In this document: in pieces, positions 21,164 to 34,548 of the stretch | Position numbering within the stretch: position 1 is the stretch's first letter | Layout of the letters: every line of letters begins with the position of its first letter | Assembly: GCA_013399875.1 (NCBI GenBank) | Contig: VXAZ01009382.1 | Location: 1 to 64,000, forward strand | Direction: 5' to 3' | Length of the DNA stretch: 64,000 nucleotides | From: Gymnorhina tibicen | Taxonomy: Eukaryota > Chordata > Aves > Passeriformes > Artamidae | Position numbers and translations under genes: made by a program | Notes under the pieces: generated by a model | The model's input: only the letters and a program-made list of their open reading frames with translations | What the model was told of the DNA's origin: nothing | Databases searched by the model: none

Positions 21164-24100
21164 CACCCACGCTTAAATTCTCTGGTTGCAGACTCATAGA
21201 CACTGATTTGCAATAGTTTTGTGTCTGTGTCAACCCTTCCTGAACTCCATTAGAGAACAGAGAACCTTGGTGATTACCATGAAACAGCTGTGTCTGTTTT
21301 TGTATGTCTGTATGTCTGTATGTCAGGCATAGTATGTGTTTCATTGATACATTGAAGTGCAAGAGATTTCATCAAAGGTTAAGTAACAAGTTCTCATCCA
21401 TAAGACTTCCGAAATTTACACAGTGAGTCATACTAAAAGACCATCTAAGTTTCTCATCTCTGGCAGATGTGAGAAAAGAGGAGTAGAAGGAAACTCTTTC
21501 CCTAGAAGTTTATTATCAGACACTTAGAAATGAAAACTGAGATTGTTTTTAAAACGATTTCTGTTAATATTAATTTATTTAAACATTTTTAAACATTTCA
21601 CATTCTATGACATACAATTCAGCTCAAAACACACCTAATCTTGTGAAGAAAAGTGAATCTGTAGACACATATTTAACTGTCTAGTATTTAAATTAAATGT
21701 AGACACATTTGATTTAACTGTGAATGTGTAATCATGAAAGTTGCAATTCAATATTTTTCAAATTATCTGAAAGAAAGTATTCTATTCAATTATTACTGAT
21801 AATTCAGACACTGATAATGAAACCCCACTCTATTTCACACTATCTAGGTTGCTTGACAGGGTGAGTGCAATTGAGAATGTTTCCTAACATGGTACAGGCA
21901 AGTGGAAAATTCATGCTCAAAGAGCAAAGGAAGGTACCACAACCACAAAATGTGAAATTGTGACTTTGAGAGCAGAGATTCTGAAAGGACTTTACAAATC
22001 ATTTGTATAACCCAATCTATATGAACCTCCAATGCAATAATATAGCTATGAAAGTCACCTTAGTGCTTGCCCTCAGAAATTATTCAAGGTTTTGAAAAAT
22101 ATCTGTGACACAGGAGATTTAAACATTTTAGTATATTTACTTTATAAAATAGTAAGCTAACAAACCAAATGATAATTGCATATAATCACTAATCATGTAA
22201 TCATAAGGGAAAGAGATGCTGAAGACTGTAATCATGCAGACAAAGACATAAAAAGATTTAAAAAATGGAAATAATCTTTTTACCAGAAGGAGAGCCATTG
22301 GGAAAAATTCCCCTGTGGATTATCCATCTCTTTAAGACTTCCTACCTAAATCACATCTTCTAGAAAGAGATCACAGTCTTTAAAAATAAGCTCAAGTCTT
22401 CAGTTAGAAAAGGGTTGGTGTGGTTCTTTATCCTGTATTATGAAATATATTGGATTAAGTTATTGAAATGGTTCCTCTAAATTATATAAAAATATTGATC
22501 TCATTTCTCCTTAAATTCACACTCATAACTTTTACTTAATATCAATACTAACATTAATAACTATGACTTCATCTCCACTGCCACCCCCCTTTATGCATGA
22601 CAATAATTAAAGTTCAAATCGTACATTTCTCACTTCAGAAGATTTTTTCCCTCTGAGACAACAGCTGGCTAGATTTGGTATTTCAAAGTAATTTTACTGA
22701 GTTTATTTTTGTTGTTTCCTAATTCCTCAATTTCAGAGGTCTTCCATCTTGGTCATATTTCATCCAGAAAAAAGTATTTTTCATTCTGGAGAGCACAGAC
22801 ACCTCATATTTAAACTAATCCCACAGCTATCCCATCAGCAATCCCTGACACAAACAGCTCTGGGATTCCACAGTTTCACACCTTGACCGTTTTCCCTTTG
22901 CCCCACTTAGATTTGTCCAAAGAATTTCAGGAAAGCATCAAGGATCCACGGACACCAGCCCATAGCTTTTCCACTGATGTGCCAGTCCTGCTCCAATATT
23001 TTTTAACTGAGACCAGAACAGAATGCGTGAAACTTCTAGTGGAATTCCTCACACTGGGATTCAAACCACAGTTGAGTACCATATGCTTCACAAGAATGCT
23101 TATTTTTCCTCTTGCACTTTGAATTAAAAGCAAAACCACACAAATGAGGTAGTAGAGAAAAATCTAAAAAGCAATCCCCAAGTTATGTTCATAATAGCCC
23201 CAAAAGACACCCAGGAAAGGACTCATTTCCAAGAACTGATCTTTAAATGAAAAAGCTCTCATCAAATTGAACTAGACTTAAACCTCAACCAATTATATTC
23301 AAATATAATGAAAAATAAATACAGCTGAGCTATTAAGATAGCTGGAATAGCTAAAGGTCTCTCAGCACTTCCAGTATAAACCTGGTTTGTTCAGGGGATT
23401 ATAAGTGCTGTAAAAATGTGTTCCAGGCTGAAAGTTGGCAGAAAAAGATTGTAGTTTTAGAGGTTGGGATTTTTTTAAAAATTTTAAATAGGTTCAAAAC
23501 AAAAGAATGATTGGCCACTTTTAAGATAGGAGTGGTAGACTTTGGAATTTTCTAACACTATTTCTGACATTCCCATAATTCAAAAAAGGACTGATTTAAA
23601 AAAAAAGATGATGTAAGCTATTATTAGTCCATGATGTGAACTAACCACATGCTTCTTTTGGGATTTGTACAGGGGTTTATTTTTAAAAGGCAAGTGGGTT
23701 CAAACACAGGTCACTAGACTAATATAGTTTGTTTGACTCGTAGGTGGGATTTTTTGAGTGCCCTCAGCAGTGGCCAAGCCCAGCTCCCAAGGGCTGATTT
23801 CAGATGGTGTCAAAAGCTGAGAACTTAATGCACCCCCACTCATCTACTGGGATAATGACAATAAACTTGGATACCCACTTAGTCTTTTATTATTCACCTC
23901 TCATGCCTTCTCTTTATGATGGAATTTTTATTTGTCAAAAATTCCCATAATGGGACAGCACAGATTTAATAATATAGTTTCTTCCCTATCACCTTCTCTC
24001 ACTTATAGAGGTGGGAAACAAGCTGAGCATCAGAGGCCCTTTGCTCCCAAAAATGCCTCCCTAATTGGTCTCTGCAAGGAGCACAGGACTATCTGGGGTG

Positions 24101-26080
24101 AGCACACACTTGTGGCCTTGAACATGGAGCTCTGGTCATCCCTTTGCCCTATGGACCACACCATGGCAGCAACACCAGACATGATGCAGATGTAAAGCTG
24201 GGAAAGAGATGAGCTGGGAATGCAATGTACTTGTGTCAGTTCTCTAGGAACATGACTAGTCAGAGAGAAGTGAGCATATTCTTTGTGTGTGAACAAGCAC
24301 TACTGCAAAGGTATCTGTGATATCAAGGAGCATGAAATTCCACCTTTATTCTACTTTCTACCCATGGAGGAGAGTGGATGTGTATGTCCAGAAGGAGTGG
24401 GACTCCACCACCATCATCACAAATATGAGCCAGGGCCTTCAAAGGGCTGCAGAACTCTGTTCTGATTAAGAAATCCCAAGCTCCACAGGGTCCTTCCAGC
24501 ACTTTCCCAAGCTCAGCTGTAGCTACAGAACTGTTCTGCTTTTGCTGATGTTTTGCTGATGAGAACCTGCTATTTTTTGCAAACATGCTTCAGAAAAGAT
24601 TCTGTTTCTCTGCTCCCAAAAGAACCAGCAAGACAATTGTTTTAGATAGAGTGCCCTGGTGAAGGAAATCAGCATTTACATTTGTGTTTAAAAGGAACTG
24701 GTCAAGGATTTCACCTACCAGCTTTAGAAGGGCAACCAAACTAGGAAGTTTTTGATTATTCCAGTATGTAGCTTTTTCTCTCATATTTGGTGTGGTTTTT
24801 TGGTATGTTGAATGATTTCTCTATCGTGTTTCTGAGGAATCACAAGCAAATTTTCTTCTTGATTATGTGAAAGAAAAGGACAATGCTAAAATCTGAAAAT
24901 GTATTGTAAAATAAAATTGAATAATTACTTTCTGATGAGCAGCAGTTAATATTAATGAGACATGAAATCATATCTGTATTTCTCTGTTTATTTACATAAT
25001 GAAGTATGCTAACAAAAATTACTTGGTTTGAGTTTTTGTTTTTCAACTTCCTTTTTTATAAGTAAGTTTTCATTTCACTCAGTGTTAAGGTGTTTTAAAA
25101 TGCAGGCTTTAAAAAACATTTGCGCAGACCATTCATAGCATCTGGAGTGAGAAACCATATTTATTTGTATTTTATATCACTAATAACAGCTCTAAAATAC
25201 TAATCTAATCTTTTTCATACTCGTAAATTATGTGGGTTTCCAGAATCAGATTTGGCAGGGAGGTTTTCCTCATTAAGGAGAATTAAGAAATACAGGCAGT
25301 GGGTCAGTGTGACCAATCTCAGTTCACTGCAGGAATGAAAAGAAAACAGGAGACTGGAAAGAAACAGAAAACACAAGTTAAAACATATCACAGTAAAGTC
25401 TCTTCAGCTAAGAGACTTTTAATATTTCTCCATCACTGAAGAGTGTATGCTACATATATTAGGACTACTTCTGAAATTCTTAGTTACTGAGTACTATACA
25501 CCAGGATAGACTTTTATTTTTTCCCTGCTGGGGATGAAGAGAGTCATGGGTCAGATTAACCTGGTATGACCCAGTGCCTGATTGAAAGACCACCACAGGT
25601 TTTACTACAAACTCCCCCTCCTGCACAAGCCTTTAAAGGAGCATGAGTTCAGAGGAGAGAGATTTTCTTTGTCATGCTGAGTGTCCTTCAAAGGTGAGGA
25701 TTTGCCATGTTTTAGCATAACACAAGGGAAAGCACTTCTGTACTCAGCCTGAGATTCACCTTACCTAGAACTCCCCAAAACCTTCATGGATTTCATTCCC
25801 ATTCTACACCCACCCTTCCTACCCCCAGTCTGGCCTGGCGGGCTGTGCTCCGAAAAGCTTTGTAGACAGATGGGAGTTCTGTGCCTTAGTCTTCTAAGGG
25901 GTTGTGAAAGGCAAAAATATTTTGTTGTTCATCTAACCTATGATCATCCCACAAATCCATGTAAGAACCTCAGATCCAGCCAAGCTGACAGTTTTGTCAG
26001 TCATAAATCCTATTCTGTGGAAGGCATGTCCGTGTAAGAGAGAGATTATCTGAACCTGAACACCTGGAAGCTGTAAATGA
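21164..26080. other. AT-rich DNA without a recognisable gene
   Basis: It contains a three-copy TGTATGTC tandem at 21301-21324 and otherwise unremarkable sequence. Strongly AT-rich parts at 21540-21800 and 22130-22560 could include conserved non-coding elements, which cannot be judged from one sequence. No open frame is convincing. Confidence 0.5.
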
Positions 26081-26362
26081 TCACAGAATCATAGAACCAT
26101 TAGGCCTGGAAAAGACCTCCAAAATCATCAAGTCCAACCTTTGACCAAATAGTGCCAAGCCCACTAAATCATATCAAAAGGTGCCAGGTCCTCTTATTTT
26201 TGAAAACATCCAGGAAAAGTGATTCCACCACTTTCCTGGGCAGCCTGTTCCAGTGCAGAGCCACTCCTTCAGTGATGAAATTTTTCCTCAAATCCAGCCT
26301 GAACCTCCTCTGACACAACTTGAAACCATTTTCCCTTGTTCTGTTGCTAGTTGCCTTGGAGT
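26081..26362 (-). mobile_element. CR1 LINE 3' end with remnant ORF2 C-terminus
   Basis: This is a 5'-truncated CR1 on the minus strand. The plus strand opens with the complement of the CR1 tail (TCACAGAATCATAGAACCAT), followed by GGAAAAGACCTCCAAAATCA and TCAAGTCCAACC. Further in, the minus strand still reads as the C-terminal end of the CR1 reverse-transcriptase ORF: residues [26 protein letters not shown] and DVFKNKRTW are clear family landmarks. The frame is still open over this short stretch, which means moderate age, but more than 90% of the element is missing and it cannot move on its own. Confidence 0.93.
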
Positions 26363-29039
26363 GCAACTGTGAACTCAATAAGAAAATGAGTTATCATGCA
26401 GTGGGGTCCTCAACCCAGTTGTCAAAAATAATATGAAATAATTATTTTTACTTCCTTCAATAAGATTTTTAATAATTTTTTCATCATGTTTTATTAAAAG
26501 GTGACAACAATATTGAAAAATGGATTTCATTCATCTCTCTGCCAAACACTGATGTTGGGGACAGGAAGAGCTGTGGCTTCACTCCTGCTGGGTAGGCATC
26601 AATGAACAAGCTGCACTGTTTTCACTTGGGGGGATTTGTGGTTTGTGAGGGACCAGGCAACTGTGAGAGAGAAGAGCGGGCAGACAGCCTTTTCCTTCCC
26701 CACAATGCAGAGGACAGAGAAAGGATTTGGTCGCAAAATTTCAGGTGTAGTCAGAGCAGCTCTGCTCAGAGAACAAAATGTCTGTCATCTTATCTGGGAG
26801 CCCTCATCCTTTGAGGGGACCACAGGATGTATCAAAGTAGTGTGGGAGTATGGGGGAAAAATGCATCAAGGGGAGGAATAGTTAGATTAAATCTGTGCCT
26901 TCTCTGTTTCAAAATTCTTTCCCAATTCTGGTTTTGTAGAAGGCATGTTTAAAGCTGTTGAATGCTCAATCGTCAGTCAGAGAATCAAACACAATTTGAA
27001 GTCTCACTTCACACTTCTATTTCCATTTCAGTAGGTCCTTTTAGCTGAACTCCACAGGCCCGGTGATGATCTGGGCTAAGGGAACAAAGTTTTAAGGCAA
27101 CAGCAGCTCACAATCTCCTTTTCAACTGTCAAAACATACCCATACCCCCCTCACCCTCAAGCCTCCTGTCTTCTCTTGTGACTCCTAACTTCATACTACA
27201 CTATCTTTTAAGGAAAATGAGATTAATTCAAGTCCTTCCTCAATGTGGTTATAAAAGGAGAATTTCCTTAAAATACTCACTCAGAGTAGTTCCTTCTAAG
27301 GTTTTACTTACGTTGTGTTAAAGAAACCTGAGGAATTTTCAATATCAGAACCACCCACCCTGGGCTGCATCACTTCAAAAACCAAATGTTCAACTCTTTT
27401 CAGCTCTATTGTTAGATTACTTTGTTATGTGATACACTCCCCCACTGCACGCTCTGTGACACTGGGAATCATAAACCCTCCATTTTGGAAATGAACTCTG
27501 GTATGTACATAACCCACATACCAGGGAGCAGGGCTTGGTGGCACTCACAGCACTGCCTGTGTTATGAGGTGTTAGTGAAAGTTTTGGTCTCTTCAGCCTC
27601 TTTTATTGGTTCTGCAGTGGATTCCTTACTTACAGATGTTTTCAAAACCATCAGATCCAAGGAAAGTCTACTTATTGCCAAAAGTTTACAGCTGAATTTC
27701 TTGGCATTCGCAAGCAATGATTTCATCAGAACATGAAATAAGTCAGGGCTGCTGTTGAGAGACACCATTTTATAATCCAGCATTGTAAATTTAAGATTTT
27801 TATTTGCTGCAGAGTTTGGTTTCCATTTGTTCAACTCTCTGATAGGTGTATTGCTTGGGAACAGATATAGAAGTTTTACAGGCCCTTTGTGCAATTTAAA
27901 ACCCCCGTATAGAATACCATAGTGCACTGCCCATTCACATCATTAAAGACTTTTACAAGAGTATCATGTTCACACTTATATGTACTTTACTCTAGCGACC
28001 CTCCCCGTGCCATGTTTGAATTATTATAAATGGGGCCATGCAGAAAGCTGCCTCAATAGCTGAAGTAGGGAGGCTTTGTTTAAAATTCAAATAACAGTTA
28101 AATGGTGTCTGTTTGTTCCTGATAAACACTCTGCATACAAAAAAAACCCATTGCACTTTCTTAAAAGGCAGCAAATGTGGACAAATATTAGCTTTTGGAA
28201 CTAAAGGGGAAGTTATTCATTCACTCAGCAGTGCTTTGCAAACTATCAATCTTCCAGGTATTTCTATTAGCTTTAATCATTGAGGTTGTTTGTTTGGAGC
28301 AATTTCTAAGAGAATAAAGGTACCTTTGGCTCTTATCTCCTGTCATCAAAGCATCCATTAGGAAATCCAAGCCCTGTAGGCAAGCTCAAGGGATTACTCA
28401 AAGAGGTTTTCTTGAAACAATCAAGAATTCGGTGCCCTCTCTTCAGTGCACAGGAGTTCAGTTGGAAACCATAATCTGAAAGAGAGGTTTATCTGGGGCT
28501 TAATACAATTTGAACAGGATTTTGTTCAAGGCAAACCTACAGATAAAAGCACCATAAGTATGTTGAAACAAAGATGAGCCTGCATTCCTTGTGGTGCTGT
28601 TTCTAAGTCCAATAGTCTGTCAACAAAGTGGGGGGGAAAAGCCCTAAAATCTTACAATTATCACAATAGTCAGTAGGTTGGACCACTGAGAAGCTAATTA
28701 ATAGCTTTTTAATAAAGGAATGCTGATTAAGTGTGAAGCAGAAAAAAGCTGGTTCTGTGTTGGGGGTTGGAAGACTTGCCAAGGAAGAGAAAGCTTGAGG
28801 ATGGGGTAAATGTAAAGGTTTGAAACTTGTTAAGTAGGAAAAAAATATCTTTGAGATATGAGATGAGCCTGAACTGGAAAAAAAAAAGGAATCTGGAGTG
28901 CATATAAACCTGAATTTCCACAGTATTTGGAATGGAGGATCTCCATTCTTCAGGTGCAGAGATTTAATTCAGCTCACTGCTAATGGAAAGAGAGAAGAAA
29001 TATGGACAAAATGCTAATGCATCTTTACGTTTAGGATCC
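26363..29039. other. AT-rich DNA without a recognisable gene
   Basis: No gene or repeat recognised. The 104- and 121-codon frames that overlap on opposite strands at 27422-27927 have no domain resemblance. Confidence 0.5.
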
Positions 29040-29320
29040 CTTGGCTTTGGAGACAGTTCAGTGTAGTACAGCTAGGATTTGGACGGCCTGGATTTAACTG
29101 CTGCTTCTTTCACATGAGTACCTTTCCCACTTTGGTTTTCCTTACCTGGGAAGGGAAATAATGAATGGTTTGAGACAACTGACAAAAAACATAACATGAA
29201 ATTTAGATATTGTACTGCTGCTTTCCCAAGACTCTCAGTTCTGAGTTGGAGCTTTGGTTCTGTAGGAACAGAGCACAAAGTCTGTCTCTGCCTTGAGGAG
29301 CTTACTGTAATTATTGGGTC
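29040..29320 (+). repeat. MIR-like ancient SINE relic
   Basis: The sequence runs TTGGCTTTGGAGACAGTTCA, GGCCTGGATTTAACTGCTGC, then a CACTTTGGTTTTCCTTACCT block and GGGAAGGGAAATAATGA, the order of a MIR 5' and core region. Further on, CAAAGTCTGTCTCTGCCTTG followed by AGGAGCTTACTGTAATTA matches the old 'GTCCCTGCC...AAGAGCTTACA' family also suspected at 15775-15880. Highly decayed; borders are approximate. Confidence 0.45.
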
Positions 29321-29639
29321 CAACTGAGCCACAAATGAGCAAATAGTAAATTTTTAAGGAAAAGCATTGCATTTCAGCTTCTTAAGGTAACAGATACAGT
29401 TATACTTTTCTTTAGATTGGAAGCTTTTCAGAACACACAACCAGGGAATGAGGGTGCCCATCTATAAGGGGAACGATGTGGACAATATGCATTTGAAATT
29501 TCAAAGGGTTTGTTTGACACAAGTCTGTTAAAAAAACCTTAGTGATAATTAGAACACTCATTTGCCATGAGAACAGATTTCTTTTCAGGACTGAAAGTGA
29601 ATTAAAGAATAGGATGCAAGTCATAAGACTTAATGTTTC
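29321..29639. other. AT-rich DNA, possibly more decayed CR1
   Basis: No feature can be supported. It directly precedes a recognisable CR1 relic on the plus strand and may be an unrecognisable upstream part of it. Confidence 0.4.
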
Positions 29640-30325
29640 GTTTTCAGGATAGAGAAGAATTGGCAACATTGTGCCTCAGAGGATGGTTCTAGAACCTGTT
29701 TTACTCAACTTCCTCATCAGTGAAAATGATGACATGAAAATGGAAATGAACTGTGACATCTCCAAGTGTGGAGATGAAATTAAGATTTTTTAGATAGCTA
29801 AATATTATGTCAGTGACAAGAAACAACAGGAGAATCTCACAATGTCTTTGGCTGCAGCTAGAAATAGCCATCAAGACATCAGATATCATTGGAAGAAGGC
29901 CACTTAAAAGCCATCATTTTACATGTATATAAAACTTTTTGTGCACCGACCTCCCCAGTGCTCTTTGTTGTTTTGTGATCTCAAGAAGGACGTGGTGGAA
30001 TTAGAGTACAGAGACGAGTAAGCAAGTGATAGAAGAGCTATTTTACAAGAAAACATTAGAAAGGTTGGTACATTTCTGTTTCAAGAGGAAAAGGCTGGAA
30101 GGCATATAGTAAACTCCTGCAAATTCCTGATGTATGTACAACTGTTATCTGGAAGGTATTTCTTTATGCAGTAGCTAGTTAAAATTCTGAAACATATGGC
30201 CATGGGAGGTTGTGAGAGAGGACAGTTTTAGCAGGTTCAAAGTAGATTAGATAAATTCATGAACATGAGATTCATAAATCAATGAAGGCAGGGCTAAGCA
30301 GAGATGTGTCTTCTCCATTCCTTAT
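29640..30325 (+). mobile_element. Ancient CR1 LINE relic covering RT and 3' part
   Basis: An old CR1 copy in forward orientation. TTCTAGAACCTGTTTTACTC followed by AACTTCCTCATCAGTGA at about 29688-29724 corresponds to the reverse-transcriptase block whose protein is usually 'LGPVLFNLFINDL'. Next, GAACTGTGACATCTCCAAGT...GGAGATGAAATTAAG resembles the following catalytic 'FADD' neighbourhood, now mutated. Further on, CTCAAGAAGGACGTGGTGGA (29980) and GAGGAAAAGGCTGG (30087) follow CR1 order, and GGGAGGTTGTGAGAGAGGAC...AGATTAGATAAATTCATGA near 30205-30262 marks the region near the 3' UTR. Stops and indels are frequent, so nothing functional remains. Confidence 0.68.
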
Positions 30326-33300
30326 AAACAAATTTTGATGGGAGATGGACTACAGAGAGTGAGCAGTTCATGTGCTCTCCCAAAACAGCATTTCATACTG
30401 CCACTGTCAGAAGCAGAACACTCAGTTTCTACTCATCTGACCTATAATGCGATTTCTTATGTCCTGATAATTTTTTCAATGTTGGACATTTATTCTTGTT
30501 AAAATAATAGAGGCTAAATAGGGCATATACACAGTATTACCTCCCCAGAAATGGAAACTGAGAATTGTGATGTAATAATGCTTCATTCCCAAGAGCTGCA
30601 CGTCACTGCATAAATGGGAATTACCCATGTACCCAATGTGCTTTACCAACACCAGGTTAGGAAGAAAGTGATTTTCTCAGGGAAGAAAACAATCAAAATA
30701 CTAACTTTTACACAAGCCCGGTATTTCGTCAGGTTGCTATACAAAATCTAGACTCAATAAAAACACTTCACATGGTTCCAAAATCCTTTCTTCATCCTAG
30801 CAGATTTACATGTCTGTAGAATTGTTAAATGTAATTAGCCTTTGCTGACTCAAAGTCCATCTGTTGTCAGGGATATTTTTACATGATCCCATAAAAGGAG
30901 TCTATTAAAGGCTATACAGTCCATCTATAGAACTGAATGAGGACGAGTTACAAAGAGCAGTTCTTAATTTTTTTTCAAGCAGATCATGCTGGTTTTTTCT
31001 AGGCTTCTTCCCAATTTTCACCTGATTCACAACATCTCTGTCTGACATGAAACTTCAGTCTGCATTGAATCTTTACATGTCAACCCACTCCAAAAGCCTT
31101 GCAGAAGGTAACGTAGCCCAAGCCCCGTTGCCATCAGCAAATCTTTCCTGCTTATTTCAATGCACAATATGCAAAAATGTAAAATTATTCAAGAGAAAAA
31201 TCCTCTTTTAACATTTACCCGGAAAAGTTCTGATCCTGCAGATATTCACAGTCAGACAGAAAGGTAAGCTTTTAATATGCAGCAGCATGCAATGATCCTC
31301 AGGAAAGGTATGAATTCTGAGACTGACATCAGAGGCAGAGGACTAACAAGGGACTTTTAAAGTATTTCCTGCACTGAGACTAAACTAAATCCTCCCACCA
31401 GGACTGACTCTGTGCAGAGGCAAAGCAGGCAGTCATTGAAGGAAGTGGGTTACTGACAGCGACAAAACAGCCACAGTCCCATTTCCAGCTTTTCCTGTGC
31501 CAGAAAAGGCAAACTTAGCTGCTACTGTCCCAAAGAGAGAAGTCAGAGCAGCATCTCCTGCTGTGAGGGCAGTGGGCCCTCCTAGTAGAAACAGTTAAGG
31601 TCTCTTATCTCCTTTAGGCACAGTAAGCTCCTTCAGCTCATTCATTAATGAAAAATCTTGGGTCTTGTCTTGTGACATCTTAAGTACTCTGAGAACGTAG
31701 CCAAGGACAGAGCCACTCTACTTTTTCTTGCTCATCTAGTTTATCTTTTTTTTCTTTAAACTGCTTTTTTACTTGTGTTTCTATTATTTATTATTTTGGG
31801 TTTATTTCACTGTCTCTTGCCCTAGTTACTATTGAACTGACTATGTATTTTAGATGATAACTTCTTTGTCTTCTTCATAAATACTTTACATTATAGTACC
31901 TTTCAAGTCAATGCAGCTGCCATGAAGAAACGTTCTCTAAATCACTGTGACTAAAGTTAAAGTCTTGGAAATTAACTTTTGCGTTTGCTTTTGCTCATTA
32001 ATTTTATTTCAGTTACCTCACTTAAAGACATTAAACATCTTGCAGTTGTGCATGGATGTGATTAACCTGAGATGCAAATTACAAGTAAAAATTGAAGCCT
32101 GAAAATTAGCTAGAAATCTTCACAAAATAGGCTTTTGTTACCAGATATTTGTGACAAAACTACAAGAAAGTGTTTAATGCATCTCACACTTACTGAGTTA
32201 TCAGAGAACTTTGGATTTTGCGTCTGGATGACATTTTAACTTTTGACTAAAAACTTGGAAGAAATGGATATGGTTTGTCCTAAGGTTGTCCTCTATTCAC
32301 GTCAGATTCATTTCCTTTACTTATTTGGTGTGGTTCTTACTACAGTAGGTATGGAATGATGTCACCTTAACCTTAGACACAGAAAGAATAAAAGAACTTC
32401 CAGAATAAGATATCTTCCTGTGCCTATATAAGCTTTGTATAATATATGTTAGAAGTACCTCTCCCCATTGATTTTAGTGGAAGTGAAAAATGAGTCATAT
32501 CCTAACTTTGTTTTTCAAAGGGCAGGATTTCCAGATCTTTTAATTTGCTACAGATACTTGAAAGATATAAAACCTAGATAAGGCAATTCAGAACCCCTAA
32601 CCTAACTATCTCTTCTGAATAATACTCTGACAGTATGAGTCTGGCTTTTAGAGAGACTAATTACTTTACTTAAGCATTTAAAAAGCAATGCTTAGTGTAG
32701 GAACTGTGACTCTCCCTTCTCTGTGCCCAGCTCAGCTGAGCATACTTGGGAATCTCAGCCCCATTTTAGATGTCTAGTGTGTTTCATCTGGTTTCGAGGT
32801 GCTCTCCCAAATATCAGGAGTTCTCAGAGGTCCTGTGTGGTACTGTCTGCCTCTGCCCCATCAGGGCATCTTGAACACTAGAGCATCTCAGAGCAGTGTG
32901 TACCCATGAACGAAGAAATTAATTGAACTTTTCTTCCCTGGCAGTCAGATTCTCTCAATTGCATTGCAACCAAACACCCTGGCATGGAACTGAACAACAT
33001 TTTGCATGAAAACCTTTTGCAGCAGAAGACATTTCAGTTGCCAGTAAGCATATTCTAGTAAAGAAAAGCATGTTTCTGGTTTTTTCCTCTTATAAAATAT
33101 TTGGCCATTGCTACAGATATAATTTCAAGCAACAATTTAAAAAAACATTTTACAATAATGAAAAGTTTATTTTTTAGTATTTAAAAAACCTAATATTGGG
33201 ATTATGGCCAACATTATTTTTTTCTTTCTCTCAATCAGTTTTCTTATCTGTGTCTCTGACTGAAATTTGCCTTGGTCTTTAAGTAAGAAAGAACACTGGG

Positions 33301-34500
33301 GCCTCCTACAGTTTACTTTTTGATTGTAGCTGGTGTTCAAGTATCACACAGAAACTACAAACAAAGGGGCACATCAGCAAAGCTACTTTACTAACACACA
33401 TAAACAGAGAGTACTCTGTTTGCAAAGGAAGTACTTATCTGTCCAAATTTTGATATATACGATCTTTAATTTCTGCTTGTGACTTCATCAGTGGAAAGAA
33501 AAAGGCACTTTTTAGATGCAATTTGTCTTAGTCTAACTGAGATGTCTAAAATTGTCCAGATGAATGGCATCTGAAGTCTCTACATTTTTCCATTGACTCT
33601 AAAGGAAGCCTAGACAGCTTGTTCAAATGTAAATGTCTATACTGCAGATGTCTGAAGTTAAGTGAAAGGAATCCCAGGAGTTTAGCATCCAAAACCAAGA
33701 ATGTGGATATCATATTGAGAAGATCTGAACCATACAGATATTAAAGAGCATGTCTAGCATCAGAGATGACACCTAAGTAGCCATGCCAAGAATGGAATGC
33801 ATATTTCTCGAATCCCAGAATTCTAATATTTTAACCACAACTATCTTTTCTATGAAATGAGTAGGAATATAAGTTTTTCCACATCTTAAAGTAATGCTTG
33901 CAGCTAGTACAGAAAGATTTTGGCTAACCTCCCATCCATACCTTCCATTCCCACCTACCCACAATATCCCTACACAAGTGTTCAATGGAATATTTAGCTT
34001 TTTGCTCGTTTAAGGAAACTAGTACAGGCACAAATAATGCATTCCACCCAGGAAAAACAGAATGGTATAGGATACAAGAGCTAGCAAAAAAAAAAAAAAA
34101 AATTCTTAGCAATAGAAATTTAATTTTATAGGAGTAAAGAAAAGAGTGCAGAGTGAGAGAGAATTGCACCCCTTCCTCTTCACATTTTTATTAACTGAAG
34201 CCATAATCCCAGGAAAAATATCTGAACAGATGTTTTCCCTTGAAAACATTCCAGAAAATGAGAGCACACATGGCATACTGATCTGCTACTTCCTTCAACA
34301 CATTCTCGTTCAGAGATAACAAATGTACCATGTGATGTTGCCATAGTAGCCTCTTGTATTTCACCACTGAGTGAAGCAGAGGACAAAGTGAATATATCTC
34401 TCCATACTCTGGGCACTGGGCTGGCTACAGTAGCAGACTGTGCTTGTAGCATTTGAAGTCACTTTTATTCTCTGACATTGCTCTGTCTGCTGTGTTTTAG
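30326..34500. other. AT-rich DNA without a recognisable gene
   Basis: Nothing certain. A CCATTGATTTTAGTGGAAGT word at 32466 resembles the core of old sauropsid hairpin repeats, but the flanks are too decayed to call. A 17-base A run lies at 34086-34102. Confidence 0.5.
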
Positions 34501-34548
34501 AGCATGTGTGCTGAAGCACAGTGTGCGGCGAGCAGATACATAGATCAG
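34501..34548 (+). other. Candidate 48-bp mini-exon
   Basis: A pyrimidine-rich acceptor (GCTCTGTCTGCTGTGTTTTAG) ends at 34500 and a CAG|GTATCT donor begins at 34549. The 48 bases between are a multiple of three and are open in one frame only (SMCAEAQCAASRYIDQ), and they keep two CpGs in CpG-poor surroundings. I do not recognise the peptide. It may be an exon of a long gene or lncRNA, or a decoy. Confidence 0.2.

Noticed and set aside
32700..32860. GC-richer words resembling an old SINE
   Set aside because: Only scattered words fit; no continuous order of landmarks.
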